From: Mycobacterium senriense
GTDB taxonomy: Bacteria; Actinomycetota; Actinomycetes; Mycobacteriales; Mycobacteriaceae
Assembly: GCF_019668465.1 (NCBI RefSeq)
Contig: NZ_AP024828.1
Location: 2,790,001-2,854,000 of the forward strand
Direction: 5' to 3'
Length of the DNA: 64,000 nucleotides
Below, one piece after another: positions 33,167 through 43,329 of this stretch. The translations under genes were made by a program, and so were the position numbers. The notes below the pieces were generated by a model. The model saw nothing but the letters and a program-made list of their open reading frames with translations, was not told the DNA's origin and searched no databases. Numbering within the stretch: the stretch's first letter is position 1; every line of letters begins with the position of its first letter.

Positions 33167-34012
33167 GTGGCGCTGAGGGCTGCATATCCGCGATTAACCC
33201 GCCAACTCGAGAGGCCGGTCGCCGTGATGGGGCGGATCGGCGACCAAACCCTGTTCTACGGTAAAGCGCTCGCCGGGGTGCCTTTTGCGGCCACCCATTA
33301 CACGCGCGAGGTCGTTCGATTGATCGCCGAGATCAGCATGGGCGCGGGCACTTTGGCGATGATCGGCGGAACCGTTGTGATCGTCGGCTTCCTGACGCTG
33401 GCGGCCGGCGGCACGCTGGCTATTCAGGGTTACACCTCACTGGGCAACATCGGCATCGAGGCGCTGACGGGCTTTCTGTCCGCGTTCATCAACGTGCGTA
33501 TCGCGGCACCGGTGGTGGCCGGGATCGGTCTGGCGGCCACCTTCGGCGCCGGGGTGACCGCTCAGCTGGGTGCCATGCGGATCAACGAAGAAGTCGATGC
33601 GTTGGAGAGCATGGCCATTCGGCCGGTTGCCTATCTGGTGAGCACCAGGATTCTGGCGGGAATGATGGCCATCACCCCGCTGTACAGCATCGCCGTCATC
33701 CTGTCTTTCGTGGCGAGTCAGTTCACTACTACATTCCTGCTCGGACAGTCGCAGGGTTTGTACCAGCACTACTTCAACACGTTCCTGAACCCGATCGACT
33801 TGTTGTGGTCCTTCCTGCAGGCCATCCTGATGGCCCTCACCATCCTGCTGATCCACACCTACTACGGCTATTTCGCGTCGGGGGGGCCGGCCGGTGTCGG
33901 CAATGCCACCGGCAACGCGGTGCGCACCTCGCTCATCGTCGTGGTGTCGGTGACGCTGTTGGTCTCGCTGTCTATTTACGGTACGAACGGCAACTTCAAC
34001 CTGTCCGGTTAG
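33167..34012 (+). CDS. yrbEB: YrbE-type permease B of Mce transporter
   Basis: 281 residues from a GTG. I-N-E-E-V-D-A-L-E-S-M-A-I-R-P is the coupling helix, and the C-terminal segment G-P-A-G-V-G-N-A-T-G-N-A-V-R-T is typical of YrbEB. Partner of YrbEA in the membrane. It lies 19 bp before mceA, whose Shine-Dalgarno is GAGGAGG. Confidence 0.95.
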   Translation: MALRAAYPRLTRQLERPVAVMGRIGDQTLFYGKALAGVPFAATHYTREVVRLIAEISMGAGTLAMIGGTVVIVGFLTLAAGGTLAIQGYTSLGNIGIEALTGFLSAFINVRIAAPVVAGIGLAATFGAGVTAQLGAMRINEEVDALESMAIRPVAYLVSTRILAGMMAITPLYSIAVILSFVASQFTTTFLLGQSQGLYQHYFNTFLNPIDLLWSFLQAILMALTILLIHTYYGYFASGGPAGVGNATGNAVRTSLIVVVSVTLLVSLSIYGTNGNFNLSG

Positions 34013-34031
34013 CAGAGGAGGTGAAACAGCA

Positions 34032-35294
34032 ATGACGCAGAACGTTCCAGCGGGTCGCGGCGCGGTCGCCGGCCGACCGGCGCGCAGCGGCCATGCGCGG
34101 CGGCCGGCCGAACGGAATTACCTGCCGCCGCTGCTCGGACTGGCCACCGTCCTCATCATCGCTCTGATCTTCGCCGTGGCGGTGGGTCTGTTTCAGGGCT
34201 CCTTTACCGAAACCGTGCCGGTGACGGTGATCTCGCAACGAGCCGGCTTGGTCATGAACCCCGACGCCAAGGTCAAGATGCGCGGCGTGCAGGTGGGCAA
34301 GGTCGCCTCGATCCAATCGCTGCCCAACGGCGAGGCGGCCATTCACTTGGCGATGGACCCATCGCAGTTGCACTTCATCCCCGGCAACGTGCTCGTCAAT
34401 ATCGCGTCATCGACGGTCTTCGGCGCCAAGTCCGTCGAGCTGGTGCCACCCGACCAGCCCTCGTCCCAACGGCTACACAGCGGCCAGACGCTGCAGGGCC
34501 AGCACGTCATGGTCGAAATCAACACGGTCTTCCAGCAATTGGTGTCGGTGCTGAGCCACATCGACCCGCCGAAGCTCAACGAGTCGCTGGGTGCGCTGGC
34601 ACAGGCGTTCAGCGGGCGGGGCCCACAGCTTGGCCAGTCGCTGAGCGACCTGGATTCGTTTCTGGCCAGGCTGGAGCCGAGCCTTCCCGCATTCCGGCAT
34701 GACCTCGCGGTCTTGCCGGCGGTGTCCAACGCCTATGCCGACGCGGCTCCGGACCTGATCAAGACCGCGGCCAACGCGACTCGGATCAGCAAGACGCTTG
34801 TCGATGAGCAGCACAACCTGGATGCGTTGCTGATCAGCGCGATCGGCTTGGCCGACATCGGCAACGAGGTCTTGTCGACGAACCGCCAACCGTTGACGAA
34901 TGTGTTGCATCTGCTGGTGCCGACCACCGATCTGACCAACGAGTACGGCCCGGCCCTCACCTGCGCTTTCGGCGGGCTCGTACAGATGTCGCACGGGGCG
35001 CCGTTGTCGGAACCGAGCATCAACATCTCGGCAAGCCTCACATGGGGTGCCGAACGCTACCGGTATCCGACGAACCTGCCCAAGGTCGCGGCGACGGGCG
35101 GTCCCCAGTGCGTGGGTCTGCCGCATCTGCCGTTCAACACGTCTCCGCCGCAGCTGATTACCGATACCGGCGCGAACCCCGTGGTATACGGGAATCCACA
35201 GCTGTTGATCAACTCCGACCTCCTCAAGCAGCTGTTGTACGGGCCCATCGTCGGCCCGCCACGCAACTCCGCTCAGATCGGAGAGCCCGGATGA
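34032..35294 (+). CDS. mceA: Mce protein A
   Basis: 420 residues: a basic cytoplasmic start, one membrane helix (about 32-58), the MCE/MlaD domain (R-A-G-L-V-M-N-P-D-A-K-V-K-M-R-G-V-Q-V-G-K), then a long helical part with repeated L-x-x-L patterns. Six Mce proteins together form the periplasmic lipid-carrying tube. Ends in an ATGA overlap with mceB. Confidence 0.95.
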   Translation: MTQNVPAGRGAVAGRPARSGHARRPAERNYLPPLLGLATVLIIALIFAVAVGLFQGSFTETVPVTVISQRAGLVMNPDAKVKMRGVQVGKVASIQSLPNGEAAIHLAMDPSQLHFIPGNVLVNIASSTVFGAKSVELVPPDQPSSQRLHSGQTLQGQHVMVEINTVFQQLVSVLSHIDPPKLNESLGALAQAFSGRGPQLGQSLSDLDSFLARLEPSLPAFRHDLAVLPAVSNAYADAAPDLIKTAANATRISKTLVDEQHNLDALLISAIGLADIGNEVLSTNRQPLTNVLHLLVPTTDLTNEYGPALTCAFGGLVQMSHGAPLSEPSINISASLTWGAERYRYPTNLPKVAATGGPQCVGLPHLPFNTSPPQLITDTGANPVVYGNPQLLINSDLLKQLLYGPIVGPPRNSAQIGEPG

Positions 35295-36313
35295 GAACGC
35301 GCGCAACGCTGATCAAGTTCGGCATCTTCGCGGTTGTAATGGCGACGCTTACCGCATTCCTGTTCTTCATATTCGGCCAGTACCGGACGGGTGCGACGAC
35401 CGAGTATTCGGCGGTGTTCACCGACGTGTCACGTCTCAAGCCGGGCCAGTCGGTGCGGGTCGCCGGCATCCGGGTTGGCACGGTCAACAGTGTTTCGCTG
35501 CAGCCGGACAAGAAGGTTGTGGTGAAGTTCGACGCCGACCGCAACGTCGTCCTCACCGAGGGCAGTAGGGCGGCGGTCCGCTACCTTAACCTGGTCGGCG
35601 ATCGCTACCTCGAACTCGTTGACGGTCCGGGCTCGCCCAAGCGGCTGCCGACCGGCGGTCAGATTCCGGTCAGCCGCACCGCGCCGGCGCTTGACCTCGA
35701 TCTGCTGCTCGGTGGACTCAAACCTGTTACCCAGGGCCTGAATGCGCGCGACGTCAACGCCCTGACGTCGGGTTTGTTGCAGGTCTTCCAGGGCCAGGGC
35801 GGGACGCTCGAGTCGCTGTTCGCCAAGACGACGTCGTTTTCAAATGCATTGGCCGACAACGATCAAACCGTGCAGCAGCTGATCGACAACCTCAACATCG
35901 TGATCGGCACGGTTGGCAAGGACGGTAAACAGTTCTCCGGCGCGATCGATCGCCTCGAGCAGCTTGTCAGCGGCCTGTCGGGTGACCGCGACACCATCGG
36001 CTCCGCCATTGACGCCCTGGACAAGGGAACCGCCTCGCTCGCGGATCTGCTGGCCGAGGCCCGCCCGCCGCTGTCGGGCACCATAGCTCAGTTGAATCGG
36101 CTGGCGCCGATCCTCGATAACGATAGGGACCGCCTCGACGGCGCCCTCCAAAAGGCACCGCAGAACTATCGCAAGCTGGTCCGGCTCGGCGTGAACGGCG
36201 CCACCATCCCGTACTACCTCTGCCAGTTCGGGATCCGCGGCACGGACCTTTCGGGTAAGACCGTGCGCGCCAATATCTATAGGTCAGATGCGGGAAGGTG
36301 CACGGAACCCTGA
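35291..36313 (+). CDS. mceB: Mce protein B
   Basis: 340 residues from the ATG at 35291 overlapping the mceA stop; the frame is open further upstream inside mceA but that part is out of family. Membrane helix at about 8-27, MCE domain with V-A-G-I-R-V-G-T-V, and a helical C-terminal region ending in a two-Cys segment (Y-L-C-Q-F-G ... R-C-T-E-P). Second subunit of the transporter ring. Confidence 0.95.
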   Translation: MRTRATLIKFGIFAVVMATLTAFLFFIFGQYRTGATTEYSAVFTDVSRLKPGQSVRVAGIRVGTVNSVSLQPDKKVVVKFDADRNVVLTEGSRAAVRYLNLVGDRYLELVDGPGSPKRLPTGGQIPVSRTAPALDLDLLLGGLKPVTQGLNARDVNALTSGLLQVFQGQGGTLESLFAKTTSFSNALADNDQTVQQLIDNLNIVIGTVGKDGKQFSGAIDRLEQLVSGLSGDRDTIGSAIDALDKGTASLADLLAEARPPLSGTIAQLNRLAPILDNDRDRLDGALQKAPQNYRKLVRLGVNGATIPYYLCQFGIRGTDLSGKTVRANIYRSDAGRCTEP

Positions 36314-37431
36314 TGCTCAAGTATCGCGGAGCTCAGCTCGTCAAGCCCGGACTCATCGGCGTCGTTCTGGCGGTGATGGTCATCCTGGTCGGCCTGTCGC
36401 CCGACCGATTCATTCAATGGGCGACGATGGTCCGCTACCAGGCGCTGTTCACCGAAGCCGGCGGCCTTGCGACGGGCAACCCCGTGGTTGTGTCGGGCAT
36501 GAAGGTCGGCAACGTGTCGGATGTGAAGCTGCGCCACGGCGATGCGCTGGTGACGTTCGCGATGAAGGGCAACATCCTGCTCGGCTCGGAGACTTCCGCG
36601 CACATCCGCACCGGCACGCTGCTGGGCGAGCGGATGCTGACGGTGGAGTCCGCGGGCAGCGGCACGATGCATCCGATGACCCTGATCCCCATCTCGCGCA
36701 CGTCTTCTCCGTATTCACTGACCGAAGCGGTCAGCGACCTGACGTCGGACACGGCCGGCACCAACACCACGGCGCTGAATCAGTCGTTGGACACGCTGGC
36801 GGCGACGCTCGACCAGATCGCACCCCAAATGGGGCCGGCCTTCGACGCGCTCACCCGCCTATCGCGAACCCTCAACAGCCGTAACAAGAACCTCGGCGAG
36901 TTGTTCAAGAGTGCCGGCGATGTCACCGGCATACTTTCCGAACGCAGCATGCAGGTCAACAAGCTCATCCTCAACTCCGATTCTCTGCTCCAAGTGCTGG
37001 TCGCCCGCCGGCAAGAGATCGTGGATCTGCTGGCCAACACCTCGGTGGTGGCCAAGCAGCTGACGGGCTTGGTGCATGACAACGAAAGCGCGCTGGCACC
37101 GACGCTGGAGCGGCTGAACAGGGTCCTCGCGGTCTTGGAGAAGAACCGTGACAACATCGGCAAAGCACTGCCGGGTCTCGCCAAATTCGCGATCACTACC
37201 GGTGAGGCCATCTCGGGTATGTACGCATACCAGGCGTTCGCCCCGAACTTCCTTGTCCCGCAACTCTTCCAGGAGTTGGTCGACTACCTCTGGGGATTCC
37301 GCACCTTCGATACTTCCAAGGGTCCCGGCTTCCCGTCGCCGATACCTCGGGCGCTGACGCCTTGGCCGTACAACTCCATTCCACAATGCCCTGGCTGCAC
37401 GTTGGGCGGACGGATCGGAGGATCGCAATGA
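36313..37431 (+). CDS. mceC: Mce protein C
   Basis: 372 residues. I chose the ATG at 36313, which overlaps the mceB stop (TGATG) and has GGGAAGG at a good distance; a GTG at 36298 is also in frame but sits right on that Shine-Dalgarno. Membrane helix near the N-terminus, MCE domain with V-V-S-G-M-K-V-G-N-V, helical C-terminal part. Its Cys pair C-P-G-C lies near the end. ATGA overlap with mceD. Confidence 0.93.
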   Translation: MLKYRGAQLVKPGLIGVVLAVMVILVGLSPDRFIQWATMVRYQALFTEAGGLATGNPVVVSGMKVGNVSDVKLRHGDALVTFAMKGNILLGSETSAHIRTGTLLGERMLTVESAGSGTMHPMTLIPISRTSSPYSLTEAVSDLTSDTAGTNTTALNQSLDTLAATLDQIAPQMGPAFDALTRLSRTLNSRNKNLGELFKSAGDVTGILSERSMQVNKLILNSDSLLQVLVARRQEIVDLLANTSVVAKQLTGLVHDNESALAPTLERLNRVLAVLEKNRDNIGKALPGLAKFAITTGEAISGMYAYQAFAPNFLVPQLFQELVDYLWGFRTFDTSKGPGFPSPIPRALTPWPYNSIPQCPGCTLGGRIGGSQ

Positions 37432-38846
37432 TCTCCCGGATTCCGCGCAAGCGGCTGACCGTCGTGACAGCGGTCGTCTTGGTCGGGCTGATCGTTGCCG
37501 GCGCCGCCATGGTCGTCCGTAACACGTTCTTCGGCCCACGGACGATCACCGCCTACTTCACCACCGCCACCGCGATTTATCCCCATGACGAGGTACGGGT
37601 CTCGGGTGTCAAGGTCGGCAACATCAAATCCATTCAGCCGCAGGGCACCCAGGCCAAGATGGTCCTCAAGGTCGACCATGGGGTGCCCATTCCGGCGGAC
37701 GCGAAGGCGGTTATCGTCGCCCCGAATCTGGTGGCTTCCCGCTACGTCCAACTCACACCGGCCTATCGCGACAGTGGGCCGGTTATGCGCGACGGGGCGG
37801 TCATTCCGGTTGAGCGCACCGCGGTGCCGGTCGAGTGGGACGAGGTCAAAACCCAGTTGATGCGGCTGGCAACGGATTTGGGACCCAAGAGTGGGGTATC
37901 GGGCACATCGGTGGGCCGGTTTATCGACAGCGCCGCCAACGCCCTAGACGGCAACGGCGACAAGCTGCGGCAAACACTGGGTCAATTGTCCGGGGTGGGC
38001 CGGATTCTCGCCAACGGCAGCGGCAACATTGTCGACATCATCAAAAACCTGCAGACCTTCGTCGGCGCGCTGCGCGACAGCAACGTGCAGATCGAACAGT
38101 TCAACGGTCGCCTGGCCACGCTCACCAGCGTGGTCAACGACAGCAAATCCGACCTGGACGCGGCCCTGACCGATCTGTCGACGGCGGTCGGCGAGGTGCG
38201 GCGATTCATTGCCGAGACCCGCAACCAGACCAGCGAACAGATCGCCCGGCTGGCAGATGTCACGCAGAATCTGGTCGATCACCACATGGCCCTGGAAAAC
38301 ATTCTGCATACAGCGCCGAACGCGTACGCCAACTTCTTCAACGACTACAACGCCGACACCGGAACCATCGTGGGAGGATTCGGGCTCATGAACATGGCGA
38401 ATCCCACGTGGGGCGGTCAGGTTCTGCTATCCACTCCGGGCTGCACGCAAATCGGCGCCATCGAGAACATCACCGCGGTCGAATCGGGCAAGCTGTGCTC
38501 CCTGTTCCTCGGCCCCGGATTGCGGCAGACCAGCTGGAACAACTCGCCGATTCCCCTCAACCCGTTCATATCCAAGTCGGTAGACCCGGGCAGGGTTCTT
38601 TACACCGAGCCGCGCCTGGCGCCCGGCGGCGAGGGCCCGAAACCCGCACCACCCGAGATCCCGCCCGCGGTGTCCGCCTACACCGGCCTGCCGGGTGATC
38701 CGGTGGGACCGCCGGGGGCTGTGCCGCCGGAGCGGATACCGGGCGCGGCGATGCCGCTGCCGCCACCAGCGTCGACACCGATGCCACCACCACCGGCGCC
38801 GACCGTGTCGGGCATGCTGCTGCCAGACGAAGGGCCACAACAATGA
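37428..38846 (+). CDS. mceD: Mce protein D
   Basis: 472 residues from the ATG at 37428. One N-terminal membrane helix, MCE domain with V-R-V-S-G-V-K-V-G-N-I, helical middle with Gln/Asn/Asp-rich heptads, and a Pro-rich tail from about residue 400 (P-L-P-P-P-A-S-T-P-M-P-P-P), common in Mce D-F proteins. ATGA overlap with mceE. Confidence 0.94.
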   Translation: MISRIPRKRLTVVTAVVLVGLIVAGAAMVVRNTFFGPRTITAYFTTATAIYPHDEVRVSGVKVGNIKSIQPQGTQAKMVLKVDHGVPIPADAKAVIVAPNLVASRYVQLTPAYRDSGPVMRDGAVIPVERTAVPVEWDEVKTQLMRLATDLGPKSGVSGTSVGRFIDSAANALDGNGDKLRQTLGQLSGVGRILANGSGNIVDIIKNLQTFVGALRDSNVQIEQFNGRLATLTSVVNDSKSDLDAALTDLSTAVGEVRRFIAETRNQTSEQIARLADVTQNLVDHHMALENILHTAPNAYANFFNDYNADTGTIVGGFGLMNMANPTWGGQVLLSTPGCTQIGAIENITAVESGKLCSLFLGPGLRQTSWNNSPIPLNPFISKSVDPGRVLYTEPRLAPGGEGPKPAPPEIPPAVSAYTGLPGDPVGPPGAVPPERIPGAAMPLPPPASTPMPPPPAPTVSGMLLPDEGPQQ

Positions 38847-40192
38847 TCGCCCGGGTGATCGTTCGGCGGGTGTTCACCGTCGGCTGTTGCGTGGTGTTGA
38901 CCACGACGGGATGCGCATTCCACGGCCTGAATTCACTACCCCTGCCCGGTGCGGTCGGGCGCGGGCCGGGGGCCAACATCTACCACGTCGAGCTCCCGAA
39001 TGTCGGCACGATGGAGTCGAATTCGCCGGTGATGGTCGACGACGTCGTGGTCGGCAGTGTGGGTGCGATGCGGGTGCAGGGTTGGCACGCCGACGTCGAG
39101 ATCTCGGTCAAGCGCGATGTGGTGGTCCCGGCCAACGTGGTAGCCACCGTCGGTCAGACCAGCCTGCTGGGCTCGATGCATGTGGAGCTCAATACGCCGC
39201 CGGGCCAGCAGGGAAGCGGACGGCTGCAGCCGGGCGCCACCATCCCGCTGAGCCGGTCATCGGCTTACCCGTCGACGGAGCAGACGCTGTCGTCGTTGGG
39301 CGCGGTCGTCAACGGCGGTGGACTGGGACAGATCGGGGAGGTCATCCACAATTTCTCGGCCGCCCTGTCCGGGCACGAGGGCGCGGTGCGTGATCTGATC
39401 ACCCGCTTGGACACGTTCGTGGGGACACTGGACGACCAGCGGGACGACATCGTCGCCTCCATCCAGGCGCTGAATCGCCTGTCGGCCACCTTCGCCGACC
39501 AACGCGACGTAATTACCCAGGCGCTGAACAAGATTCCGCCCGCGCTCGAGGTGTTGATCAAGGAGCGGCCGCGTCTGACGGCCGCCCTGGATCACCTTCG
39601 GGTGTTCAGCAACACCGCCACCCGGCTGGTCAACGACACCCAGGCCGACCTGGTCACGAACCTCAAGAACTTGGAGCCGACCATCAAAGCGCTCGCCGAT
39701 GTCGGACCGGAGTTCGGCGCGGCCATCTCGGCAGCGTTTGTGTTCCCGTTCACCCAGAACTTCGTCGACCGGGCGGTCCGAGGCGACTTCTTCAACCTGC
39801 ATTTCGATTTCGACATAACGATTCCGCGGCTGAAGAAGGGCTTGTTCTTAGGAACCCACTGGGGGCAGCTGGATATGCCCGTACCACCGGTGCCCGGCGA
39901 CCCGTATCGGATGAATTACACACTGGATCCGCTGCATAACCCGTTGAGGCCACCGTGGGTCGATCCCAACGCGTTGCCGCTGCCCCCACCACCGCCGGGT
40001 GCGGTGCCGGGACCTTCATCGGCTTACGGCCCGTTGCCCGGGCCTCCGCCGAGCGCGGCCCCGCTGCCCGGCCCTCCGCCGAACGCGGCACCGTTGCCCG
40101 GGCCCCCGCCTGGTGCCGCGCCGGTGCCTGACGCGGGTCTTGGTCAAACGCCGGCGCCCGCAGAAGCGCCTGGAACGGGAGCCGGTGGATAA
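38843..40192 (+). CDS. mceE: Mce protein E, lipoprotein (LprK-like)
   Basis: 449 residues. The signal peptide ends in a lipobox-like L-T-T-T-G-C24, so the mature protein should be lipid-anchored; this is the hallmark of MceE in the operon. MCE domain with V-V-V-G-S-V-G-A-M, helical middle, and a Pro/Gly/Ala tail with repeats of the L-P-G-P-P-P type. The next gene starts directly after the stop. Confidence 0.94.
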   Translation: MIARVIVRRVFTVGCCVVLTTTGCAFHGLNSLPLPGAVGRGPGANIYHVELPNVGTMESNSPVMVDDVVVGSVGAMRVQGWHADVEISVKRDVVVPANVVATVGQTSLLGSMHVELNTPPGQQGSGRLQPGATIPLSRSSAYPSTEQTLSSLGAVVNGGGLGQIGEVIHNFSAALSGHEGAVRDLITRLDTFVGTLDDQRDDIVASIQALNRLSATFADQRDVITQALNKIPPALEVLIKERPRLTAALDHLRVFSNTATRLVNDTQADLVTNLKNLEPTIKALADVGPEFGAAISAAFVFPFTQNFVDRAVRGDFFNLHFDFDITIPRLKKGLFLGTHWGQLDMPVPPVPGDPYRMNYTLDPLHNPLRPPWVDPNALPLPPPPPGAVPGPSSAYGPLPGPPPSAAPLPGPPPNAAPLPGPPPGAAPVPDAGLGQTPAPAEAPGTGAGG

Positions 40193-41965
40193 ATGCTGAC
40201 GCGCTTCGTTCGTATCCAGCTGGCGATCTTCACGATCGCCGGAACCATTGGCATCATCGCGATGGTCCTGTTCTACATCCAAGCCCCGACGCTGCTGGGC
40301 ATCGGCCGGATGACGGTGACACTGGAGCTGCCGGCCACCGGCGGCCTGTATCGGTTTTCCAACGTGACCTATCGCGGGGTTCAGCTCGGCAAGGTCACGT
40401 CGGTGGGTTTGACGCCGACCGGCGCGAAAGCGACGCTGTCGCTTAGCACTTCACCCAGGGTCCCCGCGGACCTGAAAGCCGAGGTGCTCAGTGTCTCAGC
40501 AGTGGGTGAACAGTACGTCGACCTGCGGCCCAAAACCAATTCGCCGCCCTACCTGCACGACGGCTCGGTTATCACCATGCGCGACACGACAATTCCGCAG
40601 CCGGTCGGTCCAATGCTCGAGCAGGTCAATGCCTTGGTTCAGAGCATCCCGAAGACCAAGCTCGGCCAATTGCTCGACGAGTCCTTCCAGGGCTTCAACG
40701 GTTCCGGTTACGACCTGGGGTCACTGATCGATTCCTCGAAGACGCTGTCCCACGACGCCAACGGCGTCGTCGATCGCACCAAAGCCCTCACCGAAGACAC
40801 CGGGCCGCTGCTGGACACCCAGGCGCGCACCACCGATTCGATCAGAACATGGGCGCGCAGCTTCGCCGGCATCTCGGACACGTTGGTGAACAACGATTCC
40901 CACTTCCGCACCATCCTGGAGAAAGGTCCTGACACCGCGAACGAAGCATCCCGGCTTCTGGAACAAATCAAACCGACGCTGCCGGTGTTGCTTGCCAACC
41001 TGACCACAATCGGGCAGATCGGCGTCACCTACCATCCCTCGATCGAGCAGCTGCTGGTGTTGCTGCCGTCGGGGGTTGCTATCGAGCAGGCCGCTGCGGG
41101 TGAAAACCATCCCGACGGCAGGGCTTACGGCGACTTCGCAGCCACGGTCGACGATCCGCCTATTTGCACGGTCGGCTTCATGCCACCCAACACGTGGCGA
41201 TCCCCCGACGACCTCACCGACATCGACACACCGGACGGGTTGTATTGCAAACTCCCGCAGGATTCACCGATCGGGGTGCGCGGTGCCCGCAACTATCCCT
41301 GCATGGGGCACCCTGGTAAGCGCGCGCCGACCGTCGAAATCTGCAACAGCGACAAGCCATACATGCCGCTGGCGATGCGCCAGCACACCCTCGGTCCCTA
41401 TCCGCTGGACCCGAACCTGCTAGCCCAGGGTGTCCCGCCCGATGACCGGATCACCACCAATGACAGGATCTTCGGCCCGGTCGAGGGAACGCCGCTGCCG
41501 CCGGGGGCGGTGCCGCGCGGCACACCGGCGGGGCCTCGGGGAGAAAGTCCACCACCGGGCACGGTGGGCGCCGCAGCTCCGCCGTTGCCGTCGTCGGGCC
41601 CGTCGCTACCCATGTCGAGAATGTCGGCGGACCTGCCGCCCATCGCGCCACTCGACGTCCCTGCGGCGGGGGAACTTCCGCCGCCGCCCGCCGCGCCACC
41701 AGCACTGCCTCTAGCCTCGCTCGTTCCTCCCGAGCCGGCACCGGCGGCCGACCCTGCACCGGCCGACGCGGCCGGCGGCGGAGGCCCCCAGGCCGCGCCA
41801 AGCTCGTTCGGAGCGAACGCATCTAAGCCCGCGCCCTCCGTCGTAGTCGCAAAGTACGATCCGCGCACCGGTCGTTATGTCGGTCCGGACGGGAAGTTGT
41901 ATCAGCAGTCGGATCTCGTTGCTCCGAAAGCACCCAGGACGTGGAAGGACATGCTGCCCACCTGA
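40193..41965 (+). CDS. mceF: Mce protein F
   Basis: 590 residues, longer than most MceF because of a long Pro/Ala/Gly linker before the C-terminus. N-terminal helix (about 7-29), MCE domain with Y-R-G-V-Q-L-G-K-V, helical core, and the conserved C-terminal block Y-D-P-R-T-G-R-Y-V-G-P-D-G with T-W-K-D-M-L. Last gene of the operon; the ATG is directly after the mceE stop. Confidence 0.95.
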   Translation: MLTRFVRIQLAIFTIAGTIGIIAMVLFYIQAPTLLGIGRMTVTLELPATGGLYRFSNVTYRGVQLGKVTSVGLTPTGAKATLSLSTSPRVPADLKAEVLSVSAVGEQYVDLRPKTNSPPYLHDGSVITMRDTTIPQPVGPMLEQVNALVQSIPKTKLGQLLDESFQGFNGSGYDLGSLIDSSKTLSHDANGVVDRTKALTEDTGPLLDTQARTTDSIRTWARSFAGISDTLVNNDSHFRTILEKGPDTANEASRLLEQIKPTLPVLLANLTTIGQIGVTYHPSIEQLLVLLPSGVAIEQAAAGENHPDGRAYGDFAATVDDPPICTVGFMPPNTWRSPDDLTDIDTPDGLYCKLPQDSPIGVRGARNYPCMGHPGKRAPTVEICNSDKPYMPLAMRQHTLGPYPLDPNLLAQGVPPDDRITTNDRIFGPVEGTPLPPGAVPRGTPAGPRGESPPPGTVGAAAPPLPSSGPSLPMSRMSADLPPIAPLDVPAAGELPPPPAAPPALPLASLVPPEPAPAADPAPADAAGGGGPQAAPSSFGANASKPAPSVVVAKYDPRTGRYVGPDGKLYQQSDLVAPKAPRTWKDMLPT

Positions 41966-41984
41966 AGTCGCCCTGAGATGATGC

Positions 41985-42001
41985 GGACCGCGAAGCGGCC
42001 C
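41985..42001. terminator. Possible terminator after mceF
   Basis: GGACCGC-GAA-GCGGCCC, six of seven paired with one A/C mismatch, in the 69-bp gap between mceF and a convergent gene. Weak, no U-tract. Confidence 0.3.
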
Positions 42002-42034
42002 GAGGGGCGGGGCAATGCAGCTACGACCGCCCGG

Positions 42035-42556
42035 TCAGGACAGCTGGTCCAGGCGCAACGGCATCGTGATATCAAGCCAATTGTTTTGCCCGCAGGCACC
42101 GCTCGGGCCCACTGTCTTGTCCTTGCCCGACAGGACTCGCGACCCGATTTGGAATCCACCATTGTCGTTCACCGGGTAGAAAAAGAAGCTCTGTGTCCCG
42201 GGGAACGCGGTACCGTCCTCGCACCGCTCCCAGTTCGGCACTTCGCGTCTCACCTTCCACATCTCCCCATCCTTCATATACAGGGCAGCGGTCCATCCCT
42301 GGTCACTCGTCACCGTGCCATGGCAGTCCAAGGTCGTGTCGCACGTCGAACTGATGGTCCACGTTTGGTATACCGTTGGTTCGCCGAAGTACTGATCATT
42401 TCTCTGGGCCCAATCGCCAATGGACGTGGCGCGGAAAGTCCCGTTGAGGGCCACGTCTTCCTTGGTTATCGCCTGAGCCGTGGGTGCAGTGCTCAAACCG
42501 CCGAATGCGGTGGCAACCAATAGCGTTGCGGTGGTGAGTGTTTTGACTGAACGCAT
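42035..42556 (-). CDS. Exported Cys-containing protein
   Basis: 173 residues with a Sec signal peptide (cleavage near A-Q-A-I). Four Cys after the signal, T-W-T-I-S-S-T-C and D-C-H-G, and a region of Trp and aromatic residues. Found in many mycobacteria beside Mce-associated or secreted-protein genes; no known function. Its 3' end faces mceF, and it shares its direction with the Mce-associated pair at 42688-44183, about 130 bp downstream of it. Confidence 0.78.
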   Translation of the reverse strand: MRSVKTLTTATLLVATAFGGLSTAPTAQAITKEDVALNGTFRATSIGDWAQRNDQYFGEPTVYQTWTISSTCDTTLDCHGTVTSDQGWTAALYMKDGEMWKVRREVPNWERCEDGTAFPGTQSFFFYPVNDNGGFQIGSRVLSGKDKTVGPSGACGQNNWLDITMPLRLDQLS

Positions 42557-42687
42557 CAGGTGCTCCTCGAAGCGTGTAATCCGAGAGTGCCTGTGGCACC
42601 TTTTCGCCGTCGGTTGCGGCGTTCTCGAACGATGACGTTACACCGCTCCGGGTCGCCAGGTAACGGTTGGGACAAGATCTGCCGCGC

Positions 42688-43329
42688 TCATCCGGACGGG
42701 TCGAATTTCGCGATCAGCCAGGAACCGTTGACTTTTGTCAGCGTGACCAGGACGCTGCTCTGCGTGTTCTCGGGATCCTTTTTTTGCGCGCTTTTCGTGG
42801 TCTGGTCGACGAAAACCAGCACGACGGCCGAATCGGAGTGCAATTCCGAGACTGCGGCCCGAATCACCTTGGCGGTCGCTGTCAATTGTCCCTTCTGTGC
42901 CACCGGCGCAACGACCTCGTCACTGAATTTGCTGTAATAGGCCAGAAAGTCGCCGGTGAGATGTGATTTCGCGTTGTCGAAATCGCGGTTCAAATGGTCG
43001 TAGGAATACGACAACGCCGCCACGGCTCCATCTGATGCGGCCTGGATTGCCCGGCGCGCCGCCGCGTCACCGACCTGCTGATCCGGCCGGTACAGGATGA
43101 AGTACACGCCGGCAGCGACTCCCACGGCGGCAATAACCAACATCGTCGCGATGATCGAACGCCACCTTGCCCAATACCGGACCGCCCGGCGGCGAATAGC
43201 CGCCTGCCCGCGCAAACGTGCCGTTCCCTCGGTAGCGGGTGGCGTCCCGTCCTCGTCGGCGGGTGAAGTTTGGACGCCGTCACTCGCCTTTTCGGTGCCG
43301 TCCAGCGACGAGCCATGTTCGACAGTCAT
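42688..43329 (-). CDS. Mce-associated membrane protein, short type
   Basis: 213 residues with the same layout as the protein at 26013: charged N-terminus, one membrane helix (about 60-82), extracytoplasmic domain with S-Y-S-Y-D-H-L-N-R-D-F and final W-L-I-A-K-F-D-P. Overlaps its upstream partner by 4 bp. Close paralogue of 26013. Confidence 0.88.
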   Translation of the reverse strand: MTVEHGSSLDGTEKASDGVQTSPADEDGTPPATEGTARLRGQAAIRRRAVRYWARWRSIIATMLVIAAVGVAAGVYFILYRPDQQVGDAAARRAIQAASDGAVAALSYSYDHLNRDFDNAKSHLTGDFLAYYSKFSDEVVAPVAQKGQLTATAKVIRAAVSELHSDSAVVLVFVDQTTKSAQKKDPENTQSSVLVTLTKVNGSWLIAKFDPSG